Program-made: the position numbers and the translations under genes
Notes under the pieces: model-generated
The model's database searches: none
Told to the model about the DNA's origin: nothing
What the model saw: the letters and a program-made list of their open reading frames with translations, nothing else
Shown: positions 18,238 to 27,349 of the stretch, piece after piece
Position numbering within the stretch: position 1 is the stretch's first letter
How the letters are laid out: the number at the start of each line of letters is the position of its first letter
Source of the DNA: Palsa-506 sp963709075
Lineage (GTDB): Bacteria; Actinomycetota; Actinomycetes; Streptosporangiales; Streptosporangiaceae
DNA length: 64,000 nucleotides
Reading direction: 5' to 3'
Assembly: GCA_963709075.1 (NCBI GenBank)
Contig: CAVPUY010000015.1
Location: 124,001-188,000 of the forward strand

Positions 18238-19390
18238 GCGCGGCCTCCCCCGGGACGACGAAGCGATCCTCCGTGAACTCGGTGACCAGCGCGTCAACCA
18301 CGTCGGCGAGGTCGCCGCCCTCGGCGACCACCGCACGCTGGCGCTCATACGAGGCGCCGCGGTCGAGCACCTCGGCGACCACGTCGAGCTCCGGGCCGCA
18401 GCCGAGCCGGTCAGCCACCGGCTTGAGCTCGTGCGCCAGCTCGAAAAGCTCGTCGCGGAGCGGCGCGGTCGACCCGGACTCGTCGGTAATCACGATCGCG
18501 TCAAGGCCGTACCTGGTGGCACGCCATTTGTTGTCGCGCATGACCCAGGCCGACGGGCTCGGCAGCCGGTAGCCGCGGTCTAGCTGGATGTCGAAGAGCT
18601 GGACGAGGGACTGCGACAACGCCGTCACCATGCCGACCTCGCGCAAGGTGGGGACGCCATCGAACATCCGGATCTCGACCGTGCCGAAATCCGGGTGCGG
18701 CCGGATGTCCCACCACACCTCTTTGATGCTCCGGATGGTGCCGGCGCGAAGCAGCGTGTCCATGTACTCCTCGAACTCACTCCAATCCTTCAGCGGCTGC
18801 GGCGGCCCCGAGGTGGGCAGCCCGCCGAAGACAACCGCCCGGCTCGAAGCGAGCCCCGTGTCCTGCCCGCTCCAGTACGGGCTCGACGCGGTCAGCGCCA
18901 GGAAATGCGGCAGATATGCAGCGAGTGCATTGACGATGGGGATCGCCTTGCTCCCGTCACGGATGCCCACATGAACATGGACACCAAAGGTCTGGATCTT
19001 CCGGGCCAGCCACTGCAACTGCTCGACGAGTTCTGCATAGCGCTGAATGGGCGCCATCTTCGCATCTCGCCAGTCACTAACGGGATGCGTTCCGGCACAG
19101 GCCAGCATCGTACCGCGCCTGCCGGTGATCCGCTCAAGTTGCGCGATTGTCGCAGCAAGGTCAGCCTTGGCCTCGGAAACGGTGCTGCAGATGCCGGTGA
19201 CTACCTCGATGGTCGACTGCATGAGCTCGTAACGCAGCTTCGGATGGTCGCCCGACTCGGTACGCCCCGGCACTGCCGCAAGTACTTCCCTGGCGTCCTG
19301 GCGCAGCATCTTGCTGCCGGCATCGATGAGCTGCAGTTCCCACTCGACCCCGACAGTGGCGCCGCGAGAGGGATTCCACCTGATAGCCAC
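18224..19390 (-). CDS. Glutamate-cysteine ligase-like carboxylate-amine ligase (GCS2/YbdK family)
   Basis: This protein of about 388 residues belongs to the GCS2 family, which joins glutamate to an amine with ATP. It shows GVEWELQLID near the N-terminus, KADLAATIAQLERI, FGVHVHVGIRDGSKAIPIVNAL, and RMFDGVPTLREV. The GTG at 19390 is preferred because GGAGG lies 7 bases upstream; the ATG at 19408 lies on the other side of that site. The stop lies inside the M20 amidohydrolase gene (14-bp overlap), so ligase and hydrolase are coupled. Many YbdK proteins have weak or unknown activity, so the product is uncertain. Confidence 0.85.
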   Translation of the reverse strand: MAIRWNPSRGATVGVEWELQLIDAGSKMLRQDAREVLAAVPGRTESGDHPKLRYELMQSTIEVVTGICSTVSEAKADLAATIAQLERITGRRGTMLACAGTHPVSDWRDAKMAPIQRYAELVEQLQWLARKIQTFGVHVHVGIRDGSKAIPIVNALAAYLPHFLALTASSPYWSGQDTGLASSRAVVFGGLPTSGPPQPLKDWSEFEEYMDTLLRAGTIRSIKEVWWDIRPHPDFGTVEIRMFDGVPTLREVGMVTALSQSLVQLFDIQLDRGYRLPSPSAWVMRDNKWRATRYGLDAIVITDESGSTAPLRDELFELAHELKPVADRLGCGPELDVVAEVLDRGASYERQRAVVAEGGDLADVVDALVTEFTEDRFVVPGEAAHART

Positions 19391-19861
19391 GGACCAACCT
19401 CCATGCATTGCGTCGCAAGCGGCGCGGAACTCAGTGAGACTGCCGCTGCCGGGGGGAACTGCCGGAACGGCGCGAGTGGCGGCCCGGCTGCAGGCCAGGG
19501 AGCCTGTTCCGGGCGCCCGGGACCAGGGCCGCCAGGACCAGCGCGGCCGGGGGCTGCGCAAGCTGGCCGCCGCGCGGCCGGGGACGCGAGGCCCGCGCGG
19601 CCGGGGACTGCGCAAGCTGGCCGGCCAGCGCGGCCGGGACCAGCGCGGCCGGGGCCTGCGCGCGCTGGCTGGCCAGCGGATGCTGGCGGGCCTGGCCGCT
19701 GCCAGCAGCGGTCAGCGTCAGCGGGCGTGCGGACATGCCCTGGTAGCCGTCCGCATACATGATCAACCGCCCTATTTCGCCACGATTTTCCTACCCAGCC
19801 TGGCCGCTCCGACTCGCGCCGCCGGCGGTTCCTCCTCCGGCCCAGCCCTGCGGCAGCGCCG
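19391..19861. repeat. Intergenic GC repeat region upstream of the ligase gene
   Basis: The stretch is dominated by imperfect copies of GCGGCCGGG followed by CTGCGCAAGCTGGCC (about 19541 and 19594) and GGACCAGCGCGGCCGGG. A less GC-rich segment lies near 19750-19800. No reading frame with family features is present. The promoter of the ligase gene presumably lies in the part next to 19390, and the end of the acyl-CoA mutase gene lies at 19862. Confidence 0.6.
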
Positions 19862-21443
19862 TCAGTACGCGTCAGGCGGCTTGTACACGCCCCATACGTC
19901 ACGCAACGCGTCGCAGACCTCGCCAACCGTGGCGCGCACCCGAGCGCCTCACGCAGCGGGTACAGCAGGTTGCCGGTGCCCTCCGCGGCCTTCCTGAGGT
20001 CATCGATCCGGCGCTTGAATTCGGCGCCGTCGCGGCTGGCCCGCAGCTCGGCCAGGCGCTGTGCCTGCTGCTGCTCGATAGCCGGGTCGACGCGCAGCGG
20101 CTGGTAGGCCTCGTCACCGTCCCGGCGGAACCGGTTGACGCCGACGATCACGCGGTCCCCGGTGTCGATCTGCCGGGCCACGAGATATGCCGAACGTTCG
20201 ATCTCGGCCTTCTGGAAGCCCACGCTCGATCGCGGCGACGGCGCCGCCGAGCTCTTCTACCTGGGCCATCAGCTCGCCCGCGGCCTGCTCGATGTCGCTG
20301 GTCATCGACTCCATCGCGTACGACCCGGCAAAGGGGTCGACGGTCGCGGTCAGGTCGGTCTCGTAGGCCAGCACCTGCTGGGTCCGCAGCGCCAGCCGGG
20401 CCGCCTTCTCGGTCGGCAGCGCGATCGCCTCGTCGTAGGAGTTCGTGTGCAGCGACTGGGTGCCGCCCAGGACGGCCGCCAGCGCCTGGACGGTTACCCT
20501 GGCCATGTTCACCTCGGGCTGCTGCGCGGTCAGCTGCACGCCCGCAGTCTGGGTATGGAAGCGGAGCATCTGCGACCGCGGATCGACGGCGCCGAACTCG
20601 TCCCGCATGATGGCGGCCCAGATCCGGCGGGCGGCGCGGAACTTGGCGATTTCCTCCAGCAACGTGGTCCTGGCCACGAAGAAGAACGACAGCCGCGGAC
20701 CGAAGTCGTCGATGGCGAGGCCGGACGCGATGGCGGCCCGCACGTATTCCCTGGCATTGGTCAGCGTGAACGCGATCTCCTGCACCGCGGTAGCGCCTGC
20801 CTCTGCCATGTGGTATCCGGAGATCGAGATCGTGTTCCAGCGCGGGATCTCCGCATGGCAGTACGCGAAGGTATCGGAGACGAGGCGGAGTGACGGCTGT
20901 GGCGGATAGATGTACGTGCCGCGGGCGATGTACTCCTTGAGTATGTCGTTCTGAATGGTGCCGGACAGCTTCGCCGAGCCGGCCCCCTGCTCGTCCGCCG
21001 CCAGCTGGTAAAGCAGCAGCAGAACGGATGCCGGGGCGTTGATCGTCATCGACGTCGATACCGACTCGAGCGGAATCCCGCGCAGCAGCGTGTGCATGTC
21101 GTCGACGGAGTCGATAGCGACGCCGACCTTCCCGACTTCGCCGCGGGCGGCCGGCGCATCGGAGTCGTAGCCCATCTGAGTGGGCAGGTCGAAGGCGACG
21201 GACAGGCCGGTGCTGCCGGCCTCGATCAGCTGGTGGTAACGGCGGTTCGACTCCTCGGCGGTGGAGAACCCGGAATACTGCCGCATCGTCCACGGCCGCG
21301 CCGTGTACATGGCCGGGTAGACCCCGCGCGTGAACGGGTACTCCCCCGGCTCGCCGAGCTGGGCGTCCGGATCGAAATCAGCCGGGCTGCCCGGGACGAT
21401 AGACCGGCTCGACTGGCAGTCCAGATTCCGTCTCGCGCGTCAT
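19862..21443 (-). CDS. B12-dependent acyl-CoA mutase, large (catalytic) subunit (three frameshifts)
   Basis: The protein has about 526 residues after repair near 21395 (extra G), 20220 (extra G) and 19935 (missing base). It is the TIM-barrel part of the methylmalonyl-CoA mutase family: GEYPFTRGVYPAMYTARPWTMRQYSGFSTAEE..., AFDLPTQMGYDSD, SISGYHMAEAGATAVQE, and FHTQTAGVQLTAQQPEVN. It ends in GEVCDALRDVWGVYKPPDAY without the cobalamin-binding domain, so a separate B12-binding small subunit must exist elsewhere. It could isomerise methylmalonyl-CoA, isobutyryl-CoA or another branched acyl-CoA. AFDLPTQ instead of AFDLATH argues against a classical methylmalonyl-CoA mutase. The start ATG at 21443 is followed by MTRETESGLPVEPVY. 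Confidence 0.85.
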
Positions 21444-21519
21444 GCTCCCAGGTTAGGGCGTACGCCGAACGCGGCATAGGTGGCGAAAGTCCCGGCACGT
21501 CGTCATCCGGGCATCCGGC

Positions 21520-21605
21520 CATCCAGGCCGGGCAGCCAGTTCAGGCCGGGCAGCCAGTTCAGGCCGGGCAGCCAGCTCAGGCCGCGCAGCCAGCTCAGGC
21601 CGGGC
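21520..21605. repeat. 18-bp tandem repeat upstream of the lipoprotein gene
   Basis: About five copies of CAGGCCGGGCAGCCAGTT, with C/T and G/C changes, lie between the divergent acyl-CoA mutase and lipoprotein genes. The array is about 80 bp from the mutase start and 115 bp from the lipoprotein start, so it may affect promoter spacing. The period matches the arrays at 4329 and 16030. Confidence 0.75.
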
Positions 21606-21721
21606 CGCCCGGCAAGGCCGCGGGACTATCCAGCAACCATGGCGCTGGCGGCGGCGTCATTAGGGCGGGAGCGCTGCGCGGCGGCGAGCACCGCCGAGGC
21701 TCGCGCTCATGGAGGCACGTG

Positions 21722-23077
21722 ATGTTGAACCGCCAGCACCAGGCAGCCGCGCGGCAGCCGTCCATGGGCTCCTGGTCCTGCCGGTTAGCCTGCGCCGCCC
21801 TGGCGGGCACGGCCGTTCTGCCGCTCACCGGCTGCGCGGCCGGACCGCCGTCGGCCGTCCGGCCGGCGGCCTGGGTCGCCCCGGCCGCCGCCAGCCTGCA
21901 TGCGGGCGGCCGCGGCGCAGCCACCCAGCGCACTGCGGCCCGCCCGCGCACTGCGGCCAGCCCGCGCACTGCTGCCCGCCCGCACCCGGCGGCCAGCCCG
22001 CACCCGGCGGCCAGCCCGCACCTGGCGGCCCGCTCGGGCCCCGTGGCCGGGCACCCGGCGGCCGGCCAGCGCGCCCTCCCGGGGCGGCCCAGGTACTTCG
22101 CCGACATCCTGCCCTCGACGGCGCATGCCGCCGGCCCGCTGCAGATCCGCGAGTCGGCCACCGGCAAGCTCGTGGCGCAGGACCATCACCTGGCGGCCAC
22201 CGGCGTGGCCGCCCTGGCGGGCGGGCGCACCTTCGTGCTCGCCGAGCAGGCAGCGAACTCGTGCCGCACACGGCTCTACCGGCTGCGGCTGACCGGCCGC
22301 GGGCATCCAGGCAGACCGTCACCGCTGCACCTGCCCGGGCTGCCCGGCCAGGTCGCGTCCCTGGCTGCCAGCGCTGACGGCCGCCTCCTCGGCCTCGCCA
22401 TCGGCGGCTGCGCCAAGGGCAGCCGCGGCTACCTCGCCGTCGTGCATGTCCGCAGCGGGCGTACCAGGCGCTGGAGCGGCCTGAGCATCGGCGGCGTGAC
22501 CACCGGCAACGTGGCGCTGAGCGGCGCCCTGTCGATGTCGGCGAACGGGCGGCTGCTCGCCTTCCCGGCCTTCCGGCTGGCAGCGGGCTCGAAGATCACC
22601 CAGCAGGACGTGCGGGTACTGCGGGTCACTGCGCGATCCGGGCCGGTGGCTCGGCGCAGCCGCATCGTGCGCGGCCGCAGCTATCCGCCTTACCGGCCGC
22701 TGCTGGCAGCGGCCGCGCTCAGCCCGGGAGCCGGCACGCTGTACAGCTGCGAGGCTCGCGGGCGGGCCGGGCGCGCTATCCGGATCGCCGCGTACCGCAC
22801 CAGGTCCGGCAGCCTGCGCCGGACCATCACCAGGCTTGCCATCACCGGTTCCGCCAGGCCGGTCACCGGATCCTGCCCGATCGCGCTCGGCCCGCAGGGA
22901 CGGTACCTGCTCGCGCCCTACTCGATCCGCCACCCGAGGAAGCCCGGGGCCCTGTCGGTGCTGCGGGTGGCCCTGGTCGCGATCGCCACCGGCCGGGTAA
23001 GGCTCCTCGAGGTAAGGCTGCCCGGCGGCACCGGCGGCATGAGCAGCGCCGTCACCGGGATGACCGTTGCCTGGTAA
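21722..23077 (+). CDS. Secreted lipoprotein with repeat linker and propeller-like domain
   Basis: This 451-residue precursor has GGAGG seven bases before the ATG. A signal peptide of about 30 residues ends in the lipobox LTGCAAG, so the mature protein should be lipid-anchored outside the membrane. Residues 60-110 are a low-complexity Ala/Pro/Arg/His linker (repeats like AASPHP and TAARPR). The rest (about 125-451) holds repeated short beta blocks such as ALAGGRTFVLAEQ, SLAASADGRLLGLAIGG and SMSANGRLLAFPAF, like a TolB/YncE-type beta-propeller. No catalytic motif is seen. Function unknown. It is divergent from the mutase gene and 187 bp ahead of the carboxypeptidase gene. Confidence 0.7.
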   Translation: MLNRQHQAAARQPSMGSWSCRLACAALAGTAVLPLTGCAAGPPSAVRPAAWVAPAAASLHAGGRGAATQRTAARPRTAASPRTAARPHPAASPHPAASPHLAARSGPVAGHPAAGQRALPGRPRYFADILPSTAHAAGPLQIRESATGKLVAQDHHLAATGVAALAGGRTFVLAEQAANSCRTRLYRLRLTGRGHPGRPSPLHLPGLPGQVASLAASADGRLLGLAIGGCAKGSRGYLAVVHVRSGRTRRWSGLSIGGVTTGNVALSGALSMSANGRLLAFPAFRLAAGSKITQQDVRVLRVTARSGPVARRSRIVRGRSYPPYRPLLAAAALSPGAGTLYSCEARGRAGRAIRIAAYRTRSGSLRRTITRLAITGSARPVTGSCPIALGPQGRYLLAPYSIRHPRKPGALSVLRVALVAIATGRVRLLEVRLPGGTGGMSSAVTGMTVAW

Positions 23078-23263
23078 CCGGGCTGTGGCTGGCATGGAAC
23101 GCGGCTTAAGCGGCAGAATTACAGCCAGTTACCACTCGAGCCTGGCAGGCGCGCGTAGGCTGCTGAGGTGCCGCCAGCCGGGCTGTGCTGCGGCGCCGCC
23201 AGTCGAATGAATGCCAGGGCTGGCTCGTCACGGCCGCATCCGCTGCGTACCGGGAGTATGCCC

Positions 23264-24565
23264 ATGCCACGTGCCCGCGGGACCGCGGTTGTGCTCGCCG
23301 TGCTGGCCAGCGGACTGGTAATCGCGGCCGTGGCGCTGCGGCCGGCCAGGGCGCTGCCGAATGCGCGGCCCGGGCAGTCAGCGCTGGCCGGACAGGCGGC
23401 GCACTCCGGGCAGCCGGCCCAGGCCGGGCGGCCCCGGCATGGCAGCCGGAACGGACAGGCCGGGCATCCCGGGCGGCCCGGGCATGCCGGGCAGCCCGGG
23501 AATGCCGGGCGGGCAGCCGGCGGCCAGCCCGGCACCGCTAGCGCCGCTGCCGGACGGCCGGCATGGCAGTGGACGGTCGGCGGGCCGCAACTGGCCGCCC
23601 GCGGCATCATCGTGCATTACCCGGCTCGCGGCAGACGCCGGCTGCCGCGGGTGCCCGCATCGGCGTACGTCATCGCCGATGCCGGCACCGGCCAGGTGCT
23701 GGCGGCCAAGGACCCGCACGGCGAGTTCCCGCCCGCGAGCACGCTCAAGGTGCTGACCGCCGTAACGCTGATTCCGCTGCTGAACCCGGACGCCGAGGTG
23801 GTGGCCACCCGGCGGGCCACCTCGGTCCAGCCGAACGTGGTCGGGCTCAAGCGCGGCCGCCGCTACCAGGTGTCCAGCCTGTTCAAGGCCCTGCTGCTGA
23901 TCTCGGCCAACGACGCGGCGGTGTCGCTCGCCCAGGCCACCGGCTCTTTCCACCGGGCGATCGCGCTGATGAACGCCGAGGCGCACTGGCTGCAGGCGTA
24001 TGACGTGCTGGCCAAGGACCCGAACGGCCTGCCCGCCGCGCACCAGCATGTCTCCGCCTACGATGAGGCGCTGTTGGCCCGGCGCGCGCTTGCCATGCCG
24101 GCCTTCATGAAGTACGACTCGACGCTGGCGGCCAGATTCCACCTGAAGCGGCGGAAATGGGTGACCCTGGTCAACCAGAACGCGCTGCTGATGCAGTACC
24201 GCGGCGGCATCGGCGGCAAGATCGGCTGGACCGACCGGGCCAGGGCCACCTATATCGGGATGGCCAGGCGGCACGGCGTCACGCTCATCGTGACCATTCT
24301 GCATGCCAGGCCGCTGACCGAGATCACCTCAGGCGAGCGGCTGCTGAACTGGGGCTTCGCGATGGATCACAAGGTAGCCCCGGTCGGCAAGCTGGTTCCC
24401 CCGCTGGCAGGCGGCCGGCCCGGCGGCCTGCCTCGCACCAGTCGTCCGGCTAGGCCGCCCACCAGGCGGCCGAAGCCGGCCCGGTCCGAGCCCGCTGGCC
24501 GGGCTAGCTGTACTGACCCGTCACCAACCTGTCCGGGCAGAACAGCTAGCCCGCCGGCGGGCTAG
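23264..24565 (+). CDS. Serine D-alanyl-D-alanine carboxypeptidase (PBP5/S11 family)
   Basis: This 433-residue precursor has one N-terminal hydrophobic segment (signal or anchor, about 9-26) and a Gly/Pro/Ala-rich linker (about 30-105). The S11 peptidase domain follows. The active Ser-Lys is in PASTLK, the second motif is SAND, and the third is GGKIGWT, with Ile where KTG is usual. It trims the terminal D-Ala of peptidoglycan stem peptides outside the membrane. GGGAG lies 7 bases before the ATG at 23264; an ATG at 23258 is too close to it. The last 30 residues are Arg/Pro-rich and overlap a strong inverted repeat, so the gene may end earlier if an indel is present. Confidence 0.83.
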   Translation: MPRARGTAVVLAVLASGLVIAAVALRPARALPNARPGQSALAGQAAHSGQPAQAGRPRHGSRNGQAGHPGRPGHAGQPGNAGRAAGGQPGTASAAAGRPAWQWTVGGPQLAARGIIVHYPARGRRRLPRVPASAYVIADAGTGQVLAAKDPHGEFPPASTLKVLTAVTLIPLLNPDAEVVATRRATSVQPNVVGLKRGRRYQVSSLFKALLLISANDAAVSLAQATGSFHRAIALMNAEAHWLQAYDVLAKDPNGLPAAHQHVSAYDEALLARRALAMPAFMKYDSTLAARFHLKRRKWVTLVNQNALLMQYRGGIGGKIGWTDRARATYIGMARRHGVTLIVTILHARPLTEITSGERLLNWGFAMDHKVAPVGKLVPPLAGGRPGGLPRTSRPARPPTRRPKPARSEPAGRASCTDPSPTCPGRTASPPAG

Positions 24566-24568
24566 CCC
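24501..24568 (+). terminator. Inverted repeats at the end of the carboxypeptidase gene
   Basis: GGGCTAGCTGT (24501-24511) pairs perfectly with ACAGCTAGCCC (24542-24552) across 30 bases, and GGGCTAGCCC (24559-24568) is itself a palindrome. They span the last codons and stop of the carboxypeptidase gene. A stem of this strength at a gene end suggests a transcription terminator; no U-run follows, as is common in actinomycetes. Confidence 0.5.
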
Positions 24569-24694
24569 GACCAGCGGAAGCCGGCCTGCCCCCGCACCTC
24601 CGGCCGCTCACCCGGCTCCGTGGGCGCAAGCAGCCACTTCCGGCCGGTTTCCGCCCTCGTTAACCCAACGCCCGTTTCTGACGCCGACGGAACG

Positions 24695-24766
24695 GCGTTC
24701 CGCCTGGTGAATGGGGCTTAGGTGCTGCTATAGCGACACCGGATCCCCATTCACCAGGCGGAACGC
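24695..24766. repeat. Perfect 22-bp inverted repeat with 28-base loop
   Basis: The arms at 24695-24716 and 24745-24766 are exact reverse complements, each beginning GCGTTCCGCCTGG on its own strand. The element lies between the convergent carboxypeptidase and trpS genes. It could terminate both, or be a MITE-like or REP-like palindrome. No ORF is inside. Confidence 0.75.
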
Positions 24767-24880
24767 TCACCGCGAGCACCGCCAACACCGCCAACACCGC
24801 GAGCACCCGCCACGAGCACCGCCAACACCGCGAGCAACGCCAGACGCCAAACCGCGAGCAACGCGAGCACCACAAGCAAC
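24767..24880. repeat. 9-bp microsatellite (ACCGCCAAC / ACCGCGAGC)
   Basis: Imperfect 9-base units such as ACCGCCAAC and ACCGCGAGC are repeated about a dozen times directly after the 22-bp inverted repeat. No gene is seen between 24566 and 24954. Confidence 0.65.
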
Positions 24881-24954
24881 ACGCGCGTGCGCCATCACCT
24901 ACTCCGGGCAAGCTGACCGGGAGCCGAGCCGGAACACCCCGCGCAAACGCCGGG

Positions 24955-25959
24955 CTAGCCAGGCGGGAGGAAGCCGACCCGGTCCCGGACTGCCGCCATG
25001 GTCTGGCTGGCGATCTCATGCGCCCTGGCCGCGCCGGCCGCGAGTAGCCGGTCAAGCCCGGCCTCGTCGGCGAGCAGCTTCTCGGTCCGCTCCCGGACCG
25101 GGGCGAGGGCATCCACGACGACCTCGGCCAGGTCCTTCTTGAACGACCCGTAGCCCGCGCCTGCATACCTGGCCTCCAGGCCAGGGACGCTCTCCCCGGA
25201 CAGCGCCGAGTAGATCCGCAGCAAGTTGGTGATGCCGGGCTTCTCCTGCTCATCGGCGCGGACCTCGCTGCCCGCGTCGGTCACCGCCCTGGCGATCTTC
25301 CGGCGGATCGCGGCAGGCTCGTCCAGCACGTCCACGATGCCTTGCGGCGAGGACGACGACTTGCTCATCTTCGCGGTTGGCTCGACCAGGTCGGTGATCT
25401 TCGCGACGTCGGCGAGGATGTACGGCCCGGGAACCACGAACGTACTGCCGAACCGGTGGTTGAAGCGCTGCGCCAGGTCCCTGGTGAGCTCAAGGTGCTG
25501 GCGCTGGTCCTCGCCGACCGGCACCTGGTCGGTCGCGTACAGCAGGATGTCCGCCGCCTGCAGGACCGGATAGGTGAACAGGCCGACGCTGGCCTGGTCA
25601 GCGCCGGCCCGCGCGGCCTTGTCCTTGAACTGGATCATCCTGCTGGCCTCGCCGAACCCGGTGATGCAGCCGAGCACCCAGGCCAGCTCCGCGTGCTCGG
25701 GAACCTGGCTCTGCACGAACACGATGCACCGGTCCGGATCGAGCCCGGCGCCGAGCAGCTGCGCGGCCGCTGTCCTGGTCCGCCGCCTGAGCAGGGCCGG
25801 GTCCTGCGGCAACGTGATCGCGTGCAGGTCCACGACGCAGTACACGGCGTCATGGGTCTCCTGCAGCGCCACCCACTGGCGCAGCGCGCCCAGGTAGTTG
25901 CCGAGGTGGAAGGAGTCCGCCGTGGGCTGGATGCCAGAGAAGACACGTGGTCGGGCCAT
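24955..25959 (-). CDS. trpS: Tryptophanyl-tRNA synthetase
   Basis: This 334-residue class I aminoacyl-tRNA synthetase charges tRNA-Trp with ATP in the cytosol. The N-terminal SGIQPTADSFHLGNYLGAL contains the HIGH-type HLGN. GCITGFGEASRMIQFKDK, DILLYATDQVPVGEDQRQHLEL and the KMSKS loop (TAKMSKSSSSPQG) follow, then the helical C-terminal domain. Length is normal for bacterial TrpS. It stands alone, with no partner gene. The ATG at 25959 starts MARPRVFSGIQ, as usual for the family. Confidence 0.97.
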   Translation of the reverse strand: MARPRVFSGIQPTADSFHLGNYLGALRQWVALQETHDAVYCVVDLHAITLPQDPALLRRRTRTAAAQLLGAGLDPDRCIVFVQSQVPEHAELAWVLGCITGFGEASRMIQFKDKAARAGADQASVGLFTYPVLQAADILLYATDQVPVGEDQRQHLELTRDLAQRFNHRFGSTFVVPGPYILADVAKITDLVEPTAKMSKSSSSPQGIVDVLDEPAAIRRKIARAVTDAGSEVRADEQEKPGITNLLRIYSALSGESVPGLEARYAGAGYGSFKKDLAEVVVDALAPVRERTEKLLADEAGLDRLLAAGAARAHEIASQTMAAVRDRVGFLPPG

Positions 25960-26121
25960 GCCGGAAGTCTAGTTCCGCGGGGGCGGCCCAGTGCCCCGCC
26001 GGCCTGCGGCGCGCATGCATCGACGCGCCATCGGCCAGGCAGGCGACTGGCTAGCTGGCCGGGTGCCGTGGGCCGCGCCATCGCTGCGGCGGGCCGGGCG
26101 GAACCAGCCAGGGACCGGCTG

Positions 26122-26988
26122 CTAGCGCACCGGCCGCGGCCCGCCACCTGCAGGGGAAAGCAGTCGCGGCGCGGGCCGCTTGCCGTCGCCCGGCACTGGC
26201 CTGGCCACCGTCTCGCACGTAGGCACTTGCGGCACGGTCGCGACCAGGCTGACAAGGGGTCGGGCCGTCTCCGGGCCGCCTATCTGGCACACCGTCTGCC
26301 TGGCGACGTTGTCCGCATGAAGGTAGCGGACGGTCCGGCTTTCAGCCAGCAGCACGACGACCCACTTATCGCCGGATGAGAGCACATAGCCGATGACGTC
26401 GCGGCCAGAATGAAGCGTGATTCTTACGGCTGGCAGCCAGGGCTGCCTCAGCAGCCCGCTGTAGTAATTATTAGCATTACTCAACGGTAGTGGATAGATT
26501 GCGAACACCAGCGGAAGCAGCGCGAGGCTAGCAAATGCCGCTGCCGTCTTGAGCGATGCATAGAAGCCTCGGTCCAAGACCTCCGCGAGGAGAAGGACCA
26601 GGGATGGCACGCCCAGGAGCACCGTTATCAGCAAATGCCCCTGAACCCAGTTGAGCGACTCCTGGACATCCTTTCGCATGAAGCTGAGCACGCCTTCCAA
26701 GGTCATCGGCGTGGACGACACGAAAGCGGCCGCCAGAAACGTCAGGAGGCTCACTACGACACGATTGAAGAGCAGCAATATCAGCGCAAGGTAAGGCATG
26801 AAAACAGGAACCAGCGGGATAACCGTCCCGAGAACCGCATCGACGTAGCCTCCTGACGACACGATCGTCGAGGCGGTAGCCGGGCTATAGTCCGCGATTA
26901 TTAGGATCCTGGTCGCTGAGATCAATACGATCCCGACTGGCGACAGCAGGAGCGCAATCGTCGCGGACCGGCTCGGCCGTAATGTCAT
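26122..26988 (-). CDS. Polytopic membrane protein of unknown function
   Basis: This 288-residue protein has hydrophobic segments at about 9-31, 48-90 (two helices), 116-136 and 147-165. A soluble C-terminal half follows (about 175-288) with the strand-like block SSGDKWVVVLLAESRTVRYLHADNV, then a Pro/Arg-rich tail. I do not recognise a family. Its DNA between about 26400 and 27000 is visibly less GC-rich than all neighbours and uses codons such as ATT, ATA and AAT freely, which suggests recent acquisition. The PH-domain gene upstream shares this composition. Confidence 0.6.
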   Translation of the reverse strand: MTLRPSRSATIALLLSPVGIVLISATRILIIADYSPATASTIVSSGGYVDAVLGTVIPLVPVFMPYLALILLLFNRVVVSLLTFLAAAFVSSTPMTLEGVLSFMRKDVQESLNWVQGHLLITVLLGVPSLVLLLAEVLDRGFYASLKTAAAFASLALLPLVFAIYPLPLSNANNYYSGLLRQPWLPAVRITLHSGRDVIGYVLSSGDKWVVVLLAESRTVRYLHADNVARQTVCQIGGPETARPLVSLVATVPQVPTCETVARPVPGDGKRPAPRLLSPAGGGPRPVR

Positions 26989-27349
26989 TTCTGCCTACGG
27001 CCATGGGCTGAGCAGCCGGAACCCGGGGCGACTTCGTAGTTCTCGCCCCGCCACGTGCAGCGGCGCGCGCCAACCAGCCAACCGGGATCTTTCCGGCAAT
27101 CCAGACGGACAGCCGGCCGCTGGCGCTGGCATTGACGGCAATCACTGCGTATCACGGCAGATGACGTTAGTATGCGACTACGCGCGACGTCGTGCCAAGT
27201 GACTGAATTGTTACCTCAGCCGTTATCCGACGAGTTTGCCTGACTGCGATTGTGCAATGCCTCAGTTTCAGCCGGATTCCTTGTGCCCGCCGCTTGCCTT
27301 GATGCTGCCCGGCGGCACATGCCATTAATGCGCACCATTCCGCAGCTGG
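26989..27349. other. Intergenic, less GC-rich, no supported gene
   Basis: Between two unrelated membrane protein genes lies a stretch with lower GC and many stops. A small reading frame on the minus strand (26885-27145) has no family features and mostly overlaps the neighbouring gene. The promoter of the 26122-26988 gene should be near 26990-27060, but no convincing -10/-35 pair was found. Confidence 0.5.

Noticed and set aside
26885..27145. Small minus-strand frame upstream of the unknown membrane gene
   Set aside because: It overlaps the neighbour, has no clear ribosome-binding site and no recognisable features.
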